Shown: in pieces, positions 50,907 to 62,900 of the stretch
Position numbering within the stretch: the stretch's first letter is position 1
Layout: each line of letters starts with the position of its first letter
NCBI GenBank assembly: GCA_011947345.1
Contig: JAAVTG010000545.1
Span: forward strand, 310,001 to 374,000
Source of the DNA: Phytophthora quininea
Taxonomy: Eukaryota > Oomycota > Peronosporomycetes > Peronosporales > Peronosporaceae
Length of the DNA: 64,000 nucleotides
Direction: 5' to 3'
The notes under the pieces: generated by a model
Told to the model about the DNA's origin: nothing
The model's input: the letters and a program-made list of their open reading frames with translations, nothing else
The model's database searches: none
Position numbers and translations under genes: made by a program

Positions 50907-53900
50907 TCAGCGTCGCTTCCTCTTGGCTGGAGCCTTCACTTCTACCTCGGCTTCTGCTGCTTCCAGTTCCTCCTCGAGCGTGATCTCCGTCGCGGGCGCC
51001 GGTGCCACCACATTCGATGCTGCGATGGGCGCGGGTCCGGCGACTTCCAACGCCACTTCGTCCTCACGTGGCGACGGCACCACCGTCGCCGACGGACCTG
51101 GAGATGATCCGTGTTTCACCAGCATCTTCTGTCGAATTGGAGACATCGCCTGGGGGCCGTCCGGGACCTCTTCAGACGCAGGCGGAAGGCGAGGCGCGAA
51201 CAGCGACCCACCCGCTCGAGGCGGTGACAGCTGCGGCCTCACTTGAGACCGAGGCGGTGACAGCTGCGGCTGCACTTGGGACCGAGGCGGTGACGCCGAC
51301 CCCTTTCGTCGGGCCATCACCTTCTCGCGCATCCGGGCGACTCGCAGCGCGTCGGCCGCTGTGTTGACTATTCCAGGGGAGGCAGTCTTCGTTGCTGGAA
51401 CGCTGTCGACAAGACTACTAAACGCTGGTCCTGTGTTGGTCGGTGAATCGCCTGATGGCCCCGGCACATCCACAATCTCAACGTCGGTAGAGACTGGGGA
51501 GGCGCTGGAACCGTCTTCTTCTTCTTCTTCTTGCTCGGACTTGGAGGCCCCTTGATCGACCGCTTGTTCAGCTGCGGGGCCACCACATTTGTCGGTGCAA
51601 ACGCTCTCATTGACATCTCCACAGACTGCCGCGCACGCTGCAATTCGCACTCGTTAGCAAAGTGCGTTTCCATGTCGGATGCATGGCGTTCAACCCCGCA
51701 CTGAGGACACGTCGTCATGCGGAATGAGCACTCGTGTCGCTCGTGGGCCTCGCGCTGTGCTGCTCTCATCCGGGCGTTGCAGCCCGGTAGTCGACAACCG
51801 ACAAGAAGTGGAGACTCGGACTGCTTCGCAGCCTTCTCGCTTGCGGCGCAGCTGTGAGCGTCGCCTCTGAGAATTAACTTTCCACAAGCACATAGTCCAA
51901 GCTGCGACTGCTTGCGCTGTCCGCACTCTTTAGCCAGGTGTTCGTCCAACTCCAGCGCTGGCCGTTCAGCAGAACAGCGAGGACAAGTCACAAGACGAAA
52001 CGCGCAGTCGCGGCGTTCGTGATTCTCTCGGTGGTCCTCGGGCATGAGAGCGGCGCATCCGTTCAATCGGCAAGGCACTAAAGGCGTTGGCCCCACAGTC
52101 GCTGTCCTCGGTGAATTCGAGGGCTTGAGTGGCATTTTAGCCGTACTTCGTCGGCTGCATTCGTTGAGTAGGTGAGTCTCCATCGACTCTCTCAGTACCA
52201 TCTTACCGCAAGCGCACAGCACTAGCTGAGACTGTTTTCGTTGAATACACTCGTTGCTTGTGTGGGCCTCCATTTCCCCGCCAGTTTTTCACGTCCACAA
52301 CGTGGACAAGGAACTCGTCTAAACGCGCAATCGTCGCGTTCATGGGCTTCAAGGAGCGACGCTCGCATTTTTGCAGTACAACCACGTAGACTGCAAAGCA
52401 CAATCGAATCACGGTCAGCCGGGGTCACTCTTGGCGAAACAGGGCGGTCCTCATTCACACTCGCATCTCCAGCCGTGCACTCATGCAGGCGATGCAACTC
52501 GAGCGAATTCGTGAGAACCATTTGACCGCACATGCACATGATGAGGCGGCAGTGACTTCGCTCGTGGGCAGCTCGTCCCCGGGCCTGCATAGAACGCCCG
52601 CAGCCCGCACGACATGTAACAACCCTCAAAGAACAGCGACTTGTCAGGTGCTTTGTCCACTCCGTTTCCACGACTCTATTACCGCATTCACATTCTCGTG
52701 TAGGAACCACCAGTGCTGGGATTTCCATCGCCGTCGGTCCTTCAGTGACTGCATCATGCACAGGTAGTTTATTCTCTTCTGAGTGAAGTAACTGCACGGG
52801 TGGACCCTTTTTCACAAGGAGCTTAGGCACTTCTTCACGCTGTACAGTCGTGGCTGGAGTGTAGATGCTGTCACGAACTCCCAGCCGACCCAAATCAGTG
52901 ATGGAATTATCTCGAGGTGGCTCCATGTCGTTGTCACTGTCTCCTCCATTGTCGTATGGCTCGACTCGGCCAGCAATTTCCACCACGTCGACAACGTCGT
53001 GCTCGCCCTGTGGGTCTTGTACTACTACCACCCCTTCAGCATCAGCAACGCACGCCACAGGGACCAATTTGTTTGACGACATCTTTGTCAATCTGCGTAG
53101 CATCCGACGCTCTCGTCTAGCAGCTTCGTGCTTTGCGACGAACTCAGCTGCTCCTGCAGCAGCTGCAGCCCCTAGAGCTAAAGGCTCAGCCCCGAGAGCA
53201 CCAAACAACCCGGTATTAGCTAAAATGACGGCTGCAATGATCGGCATCAGCCCCATGCGCAAGAACAGCTTGAGCGGGTCCGACACCGCGTAAGCTAGCG
53301 CGATACCAGAGAGCAGCGATGTTGTCCAAAGCTGCGACTCCACTTTTCCAATTGTGAAGGCAAACATGAGCACGAAATAAATGCACCAGGCACTCCAACT
53401 CGCGCACACAGCATACGACAAGTACACAACCCATTCCGGGAAAAGCGGCTTTGCTTGATAGGCAGGCTGTCTCCTCAAGAATGCATTGTACAGCACACGC
53501 GACGTTCGCCGGATCTTCCTCAGCTGCTCTTTCTCAGCCAGATATGCTTGACGCTCGTGAATTGGGAGTGCTGCTAATTTGCGTTGTTCTCGTGCTTGAA
53601 GATACAGTTGTAAACGTTTCTTCAGCCTTGTAATCCCACGCAATCCTTCGAGTATTTTCTTTTCCTCAAGCCGGGCTTCTCGCCGCAGCCGACGTTGCTC
53701 GATCGCTGCCGTTTTCTTCGCCTTCTTGGCTGCCTTTTTCTTCTCGGCGAGCTTGTCCTGGTTCATACGCAGAATCGCTTTTTCTCCTTCTTCAAGGAGA
53801 GCTTGATCAGGCGCTTATCTTCTCGAATTACTGCCTCTGCCTGCGTGACATTTGCTGGCCGGCGTGAGACCCGTCGTACACTCTGGCGGGTCTTCACGAT

Positions 53901-56900
53901 AAGGTCACTGGCATTGGGACCATTCAGCTCCAACGCCATCGCCTCTGAGATGCGTCGATCAAACTGGTTGCCAATAGCTGTACGCAGTTTCTTCAGTTGA
54001 ATCTCTGTCTGCAATAGCTCGGCTTGAGCTTTAGCAACAACCACGCGGGCGTTGGATTGTTGGGCTTCACAGCACTCGTTACACTTAACCAGCCACGCTT
54101 GCAAAGCTAGCACGGTCTTTAACGCGGCGTCTTCCTCTCTTGAAGGCGGGCGAGATTCATCAGCTCCATCAGAATCGTCTTCCTCCACTTCCTCTTCCTT
54201 TTCGAGGTCATCCAATCGCGCACAAACTTCTGCAATTTTTGCGGCCGTTGGCGCGGACACTTGCAGCGGGTCAAACCTGAGCATACTGTTGATAAGCGCT
54301 TCACCTTGACGATGCTTCAACATCACGCAAAGTTGATTTACCGCAAGTTCCCTGCGCGATGCCGGATCCATTGTCTCCTCTTCGTCTTCTTGCACATCAG
54401 CGTGTGGCGGGTCAATGGCCGGTCCAGGGTCCGCCGCACTCTCCGATACTCGTGAGTCCGATCCTAGCTTACCTGTGCTCAAAACGTCAAATACACGCGA
54501 GTGGCTACGCTTTCCGATCACCGATCGCCTGGCTTTTGCTCTTGAAGATGCGATTTTATATGCACCAACACACCAGCGAGGGGTCATCGATCTGCTTCCC
54601 GTGATGTTCAGGAGGCTTCACGTCCGCATCGCGATTGTAGAGGGCTAGGAATATGCCACGACACACTTGTCCAGTCCGAGAAGCCAAAGTGTCCTTGATG
54701 GATCCGTCGTTGTTCGGTGCAATCGCTTTGTGAAGCTTGTCATAAACCAGTTGAAGTACATGCATATCTAAACAACGAGCGAGCGCTGCAAGGTCGATAG
54801 AAAGCTGCTCTTCCGGGGAGTACTGTTTCGCGTGACCGTAAGCATCCGTCTCGACTTCCACAATATTGCCGGCATCATCCTCCACTTGGTACCGAATAAG
54901 ATACTTTTGCATACGTCCGGCCTTTTTGAACATGATCATGAACACGAAACCCACCGGCAGCATGCATAGCGTTGTGATGACTGCAGACACGATGGCAGAA
55001 CCCAGCGTTTTGGGTCCTTTCCGTAGCTGGTAGAGCAGTGCGTTTGTGAACATATGGCTGAAAATCAGCGTGAATACAATCGTCAGTCGCTGCGCACGAG
55101 AAAAGCTCTCGTGGTATTTGAAGACAATCGACAGCAGCTTGTGGTGCTGCGTTAATCCGCGGCCAAACCCGCCCAAGACAGCATTCATTTTAGAGCGCCA
55201 ATTGGTCGCGTGCAAATACTCCGGCTCCTGGAAAAGTGAACGGAATTTGACTTTTCGGGTGCTGCTGATCCACGCTTCAGCATTCGTGAGGCATGCATAG
55301 CCTTACGTCGATCACGGCGATCCCAACGGTTCCCGTACAATACCGACACAACGTAGAGGAAGAAAAAGCGGCTATGGTCAGAATCACCGACAGGTTTTGC
55401 TTGACGTCTGCAGCTGTCACGTGATGTGTCACCACGTTTATGAAATGCTCAGTCACGAGACTCAGCGATTGAGTTACTTCCGTCGAGAAGTCCGTGAGAT
55501 GTGTGCACTCACAAATTGTGTAGACCCCGTCGTCGGTGGTTCCTACCGCTTGACAGCCTTCGGATGACCATTTCCCTCTTTGATCATCCCAATATCTGCA
55601 TGCCGGCTGGCGCACGGGGCACGTAGCTTCCCTGAGTAGGCTGTGCCATTGCATGTGACCGTCATTTCTTGGTTAATATTCGTGCAGTTGAAAGATTTAA
55701 TATCAATTGTGCCCTCCAAGCAGTGGAATGTGAATTGCTGTAAATTGGTGTTCGCAGTGCCACCGCTTCCACTTGCGCTGCTCGCTGTCAACGCGCTTAC
55801 GTTATTGGAATTATTGGCAGGCAATGGCATCGCCACGGCCACCAAATTCCGCATCAACAATCGGAAAGGCGTATCCAAGCCACTCACCGGAATATGCTCA
55901 CCGTCTCGACGCACTGTAACAGTCATGACGCGCGAATTCATCGAAGTGTTGTCAAATGCGTACGGGTTCTTCGCGAAAATATTGGATTGCACGTCAACAA
56001 TTGGGTCTTCTGTATCTCCAGCATTACTGGAGAGGGATCCGCTTCCACTGCTGTTGGTTTGACTCGCGATAAAAGCAGCAAAACCTTTAGGAATCGTCGT
56101 CGACGGTGGGGTATAATTCGCCGCAATCTGGGCAACTGTTAGTGGGAGTTGGATCTCGTGCCCCTCAAGCTGAGTAGCGGTGTCACGCTTTCCCACGAGC
56201 CTGAGATTTTTAGTCACCAGTTTTACTGGATCCTCCCCGGCAACTGACGCTGATAACATCACCATCTGCAGCTTTCCGATAGTACCTTGCATTTGCGCGG
56301 CATGCGCCCTCTCTTGAGCAAATTCATCTGTACCGGCCACACTGCCAGCACTGTTGCCACTACTACTGCTCGAGCTTGCTGTTAATCGCCGATTAGTAGT
56401 AGATAACGTTGTCGCTGTTGTGTTCTTGCTATTGCCCGAGTTGTCCACCTCAAGTAAATTCGAGATCGTGTTCCCCACCGCTGTGGTAGCTGCCGGAGTG
56501 AGCACCGGCGCTTTAAGGATACTATCCATAATATTAAGAACCAGTGTTTGCGAACTCGAATCGAGTACCGTTGCGCTTTTGGTAAGCGTCACGACGCTGG
56601 CAGCTTGCTGCTCTAACGCGCTCTTGTCAGTGACGTCCACTGATGATGATGCTGTAGCCATCGCAGTCAAAAGACTGCCCAAGGCGGCACTCTTTGCTGC
56701 GTAGGCCGCTTGATCTAGAGCACAATTGTCACCGTAGTATCCAGCATAGCAATAGCACGTCGTGGTACAATCCAAGTTTGTTGCTAAACAGCCGACCGGC
56801 ACACGCACACAGGTGCCATGTGAAGCACATTCAACGCCATTTGAGGTTGGACAGCTCTGCAGGGTAGTAACCATCACAGTCGCATCCGTAGTGGCAGAGC

Positions 56901-59900
56901 CGGCAGCTGTAGTGGCTCCTGCAGAGGCAGTTGTGTTTGTTTCTTCTTCGTCGCCGTTGATCATATCTGCGAGCGCGTTAATCACGTTGAGAACCTTCGA
57001 CGGATCGCCACTCTTCGCTTCCGCCAGGATATTTGCCGTCTTGTTAGCTAAATACGCAGCTTGGTCGGAGGCTGCTACCGTCACTTGTTTCACTTGTATT
57101 TCCTGCGTCGCGCGCGTTGTCGCCCCGAGTGAATCTTGAATATAGGCCACAATAGTGACGGTGTTGTTGCTGCCGCCACCCAAGCCCAGCAGAGAAACAA
57201 AGAGTGCATCTGGCGTTGACGCTCCCAGCGCGATCTCGCTTCCTCCCGAAAACGTAGACCCTTTAATGTACTTGAAAGTGTACTTCAGCGGCAAATCATC
57301 GTCGACCCAGTTATTCGCGAGAATGGAAAACTGGTCTTCCAACGCGTTCCCTACGGACGGGGTAGTGTTCAAACTACCACTTGACGGGGAGAGTTGGTCA
57401 CCACTGTGATTGTGGCCGACCCAACTTGGCCAGAAAAATCGGTGGCATTGAACTGAAACGTGTACGATACGCCTGGTGTCAAGGAGCCGTCGGCCAGCAG
57501 CATCGTGAGGCGAGTTCGATCAACTGCAAACGTCGAGTTCATTTGAGCGTCCGTCGCCCCTACAAGATACCACTTTGTTTGGTTGACTGGCAGCTTCGAT
57601 GTCACTTTCCCAATGAGAATTACCCGGTCGTTTGTGTTCACCTTTGGGGTGCTAAGGGGTCGATTGAAACCTGAGGCGGCGATCCTGGTGTGATCCCGAT
57701 GAAGACACTTGCTTTGCTGGACCGTGAGTCCTTTGATACGGTCGCGGTGAACTTGTAGACTTGATTTGGATTCACCGTATTCGCGACTACAGTCGTTTTT
57801 GCTTTAGCTTCGATGGCCAAAGGATCTCCGGTTGCATTGACACAAGCAATACCGTACGTCTGCGTGACGGGGTTTACCATCTCACAGATCCACACGTATT
57901 GCATCGGCACAGTATTTTGGGGGTCGTCCGGGTCAGTAGACAGCGACGCATCCAAGACGAGATCTTGCTCAACTCCTTGCGATCGATTTCCGCTCGCAAT
58001 TAATGGTACCAGGTCTGTGCGCGCCACAGCAATTTGTACATCGGCGGAGTTACTGATGTTTGCGTTGTTGGTCATGGCCACAAGCAGACGGAAGACGTAG
58101 GTCACGCCTACAGTCAAAGTTCGAGCAGGCAGCTTGAGGATGCGAGGATTTGGGCTTGTGGAATTGAACTGCGTTGCCGTTAGATCCCCTGCCACTTGGA
58201 TCCAGGTAAATGTCAGGTCAAGTTTGGACGATGTATTCACCAAGTCTGTAGTCAAAGTCCCCGAGCACGAAGGATAGCTTGCGGACGCGGAAATTACCAA
58301 CTCGTTTGCGCGGTAAGCTCCTTGAATCCCGCCGCCTTTAATGGACACCGATGGTAGCGCTAGTCCTGACTTCTTGACGACCACAACGTTGGAGTTGCCA
58401 GTTTTGCCGAGAAAGTTTTTCGCCAAGAGGACAAAAGAGTAGGCGCCGTCAGAATCCAATACAGCAGACCCAACCTTGAGGGTGGCATTGTTTGTGATCC
58501 CAGCTGCTGTGAGTAGAGCAGTCATTGCACTTAGTGAGGTGGCAGTCACATTTGATGAAGTTACAAGCATCCATGTGTATGTCATTGTACGCCCGCCAGA
58601 CCCAGAAGAGCTTGATCCGTCCAGGAAGAGGTCATCACACATGCCGATGGATGTTGCTCCGCTCACAAGTACCTGCGGTTGCGGTGCATTGTCGGGTGTT
58701 GTAGTTGAGACCGTTGTTGCTGGAGCAGTTAACTCCGATGTTGGGGTGGACTTCACAAGGCCAGCACGGAGGGATAACACCCCACCCGGAACAATCGTGA
58801 CACCTTGGCCGAATACAAATCGGATAGCGGCAGAATTTGTTTGCCAAGTGCATGTTGGTGTGTCGCCACAGTAGTTTGTCGAATTCAGCGATGGCAGATC
58901 AAATAACATACCACAGGCAAAACTATCCGCGACCAGGTTCGTCCGATCAACAGACCGATCAAACGTAATTGACAATCCCGTTCCGGTGTCCAAAAACTTT
59001 GCATTCAGAATCTTCGGAGGCGCTGTCGTATCCTTAGTTTCCACGATCGAGACGTTCAGGCTTGCGATTGACTTTGCTGCATATAAAGCATCTGCTGTCG
59101 TCACAGCAAACGATATGGTACCTATACGTCCGCCGTCCACCACTTGATTGTCATCAGCAGATACCGCAATCGTCTGGGTAACGTTCCAGTTTGCATCCGT
59201 GAATGCCACACCGGTTGGCGCTACAACCAAAAGCGGGAGCGAGGTTGCAAGGCGAATTGTCACGTCGGCAGTTGGTTGTGACTGTAGCATAATATTGAAC
59301 GAGTCATTGATTATATGGCCCTCCGCGACAACCAGCACAGGTGCAGTTGTTTTTGCTGCTCCCTGGTACACGAAAATTCCTGAGGTATCATCATTCAAAA
59401 CTTGCACATCAATCGAGGGGATCAAATACGTCGAGTACACAGCATCGCTGGAGCTAATCGTCGCAGATATCGTAGCAAAAGCGGTGGCATCTTCGATGAA
59501 GTCATTCATGGCAGTAATTTGGACACTCTTGGTAGTATTCCAGTCTGTCGCCGTGAACGATACAGACGACGGGATTACCACAGCTTTGACGGCCAAACTG
59601 CTAGTAAATACCACCGTCATTATATCCAGCGGCACGCTAAGGAGGGTAAGCGAAAGAGCCCCAGACATGCTCTCGTTCAGCTTGAAACTCGTCGAAGATA
59701 CTTGAACTGCAGCAAACGTTACATTTGCGACTTGCGATACTCGCTGGGACGTATTCGAGACGCTAATTGATGCCACAACCACCACTTCGAAACTGATAGA
59801 GCTGAGCCACTTCGCTGTACTCGCAGTAATGTTCGGCGACTGCACCGCAGAAGTCGTAGAAAGTCGGTACAAGGCAGAGGAGGATATATTTGCCACCATT

Positions 59901-62900
59901 TCCAAAGACAAGATTTGGGTCCCCCATTTCACCTCGACTGCATCCATCGACCGCGGAATCAAGTAAACCGACAGCGAGGTCACATTTTGCTTTGCTTTGT
60001 TCGAGACCCCAATGCTTGTGATACCGATCTGTGTTGACTGCGCCAGTTGACCGCGTGTGTTTGCCACAACTACGACAGGGGTTTCCGCCACCGGAAGAAT
60101 TGTGAACGTGACATTAGTCGATGTAGCGGCGGAATCACCATTACTTGACTCGATAGACACCGCTTTCACCTGGAGCTGCGCTGACCCGAACCACGCAGCA
60201 ACCGGTACAATCTGAAGCGATAAATTAGATGATACAATCGGAAGCTGGTCCAAAGTAAACGTGCCGCTGGTACTGTCTTTCACAAACTGAACTCCACTTG
60301 TCGTTTGGATCTTACTAATTGCAATGCCACTCGCATCTGACACCACCAAGCGAATAGATTCTGAGCCATCCACATCAACCAGAGCGAGGGTTGAAACAAG
60401 CAAAATTCCTGACGAGTTTTCGTTTGCTCGGACATAAGAATTTCCGAAACTTAGAATTGGAGCGTCGGCGACGGCAGCGACGGTCACCGACACGGTCGTG
60501 AAAACTTGGACGCTCTCACCAGTCGCACTCTCGGTGCTTCTCACAGCAACTTGAACCGAAAAGACGCCCGCGAAGTACCGGTGCGGGAGCAGCGAAACAC
60601 TGCGGTTGGTCGTGATCGAGACTGCAGGGCTCCGAGAGACGAGCGACACCATCCCAGCCGCCGCAGGCGTGGCGATCGCCACGCCATCCACGCTGATGCC
60701 GTCCACGTACGCGGGGTCAAAGCTCATTTCCACCTCGATGAATTCAGACCCATCCCTGTCAGGCGTGGACGCTTCCACGATCATGAACGCGCCGCTGGTA
60801 TCCTCCATTGTCGTCACCGCAGAGCTATTCAGCACCAACACAGGCGTATTCGGAACGGGCGTCACGACTACTCTGCACCTAGCAAAGCTAGCGACCGCCG
60901 ACAGCGACCCATATCCACTGTCGCCTACCGACACTCTCGACACGATTTTCATCGTCATGCTGAACACCTGCGCGGCATACAGCCGCGGCGCCACCGTCAC
61001 CGAGCGATTTAACAGGCACGTTGGCTCTGCTGCAGGCAGGCACGACGGGCTGTTGTTCCCATAGAAAGAGTAGCGCAAGTCGCCAAAGCGCACGCCCGCG
61101 CCCCACTTCGTGTCGGTGTCGCCAACGACCGCGACCCCGCCAACACTCACAGAATCAATAGCACCACCGCCAACGATAGCCTGCACGCTCACCACATCCG
61201 CCAACTCACTCATCAAGCCCCAATCGGCCAGCCGGAACGTCACGCTCTGGTTATCCATCACTTGGAAGGACCGCACTGCAGCAATTCCGGCACCGATTGT
61301 GCCTGCCCCAGCCTCCCCACCAGCGGCAGCGTCATGTTGGAGATTGCCGATTGACTGGTCTGCTTCAGAACGTCCGTCGCTGTCGTCGCCACAGAGGCCA
61401 GAAGGGGACCCGAGTACATCGGTCTCGCGCCTAAGGCGATGCGCAAGTGCGTGTCGGCAGAAGCGTTTCCAGTGCTGAAGACAGCGTACGCTCCGACGCC
61501 CCGCACGGCGACCGCACTGGTAGCTAACGCGCGGCTCGCTAAAGCCGACCCCAGTGCATTCGCCGGAGCGAGCGCCAGCATCGTCGACATGCCAGCGGCC
61601 GCCGGCTGACCCCACGAATCGTTCGCAAACACACCGTCAAACGAAAGCGAGAGCGGCTTCCCTGCCACCATGACCTCGTCGCTACTGGATGCAGCAAAAC
61701 TGGTCGACGGAGCAAGCGGGCGTGGGTGAACCACCACGGGGAAATTCACGACGACAATGCCCTCGTCGCCGCTTTCATACGCGCTTCGGTTCGGCACCTC
61801 CGTCACGCCGAACGGCACTGTCGTCACGACCGCGAACAAGCTCATGTACCCGAACCAGTACTGGCGCGGCCGCACACTCACCACGTCGCGCAGGCTGTAC
61901 GGGATCGCGTACACATCGACTCCTCCGAGCGACATCGGGGCCAACCTCTGGATTCCTGCGTACACATCTGCCACCTGCGTCCGATTCTCCGCGTACAGTA
62001 AAATATGCTCGCGACTCACGACCTCTTCATACACATCCAGCCTCTGGAACGGCAAACGCACAAACTCGTTCCAGTACGAGTGCGAAACAGCGCTCACGCG
62101 CACGACCGGATCGACGGGTAGCACTAACACCGTAGCCACAACAGACTCCGCTTTGGTTTCACCCGTCTCGGTCTCGGTAGCCCATACGGTGACGTTCACG
62201 GTGAAAAAGCCCGTGAAATCTGCACGCGGTATGACGGTGAACGTCTGATCCGTGCGGAACACTGGCTGGGAGGCCAGTGAGGGCAGCGTTGCCATAGTAC
62301 TGTCCCCACCCAGCAACAGATCTTTGGACGAATTGTCACCATAGACATAGAGCACTGCAGAGCGGTTGACGCTCACTTGTGCCATCAACACCTCAGATCC
62401 ATCCGTGTCAACCGTAAAGGCGGACAAAGAGACGAGAACGCCAACCAAAGGCTGCGAAGTCGCGAACACCGGGCTGACGGCCACGGTGGGAGTGTGGCAA
62501 ATGGCAGCCACAGTGATATTTACCGGGACCGGCGGAGATTGAGCGACGGCAACAGCGACACCAACGCTGGAGACCAGTGACGCCTTCTCCACCGACACGC
62601 TCCAAACCCTGAGACTAACGGATCCGCTGTACCCCGTCACCAGCGCGATCTCGATACTCCCGTTCATGTCCACACAACCAGCCCTGGCAGCCACAACCAA
62701 CTGGGAATCCGCGCCATAAAGCACTTGCGGCACGCTGCCATCCCCACTGTCAACAAACGGCACCGATGTGTTATCGTTTGACCGCCAAGTGACAGAGATC
62801 GCATGACGTATGAGCTCGCCGAGATCCACCACCAAGAACAGCGCCTCCGATCCGTCAGTGTCCACCAACGATGCCGTGACCGAGTCACAGACTACGGCGC

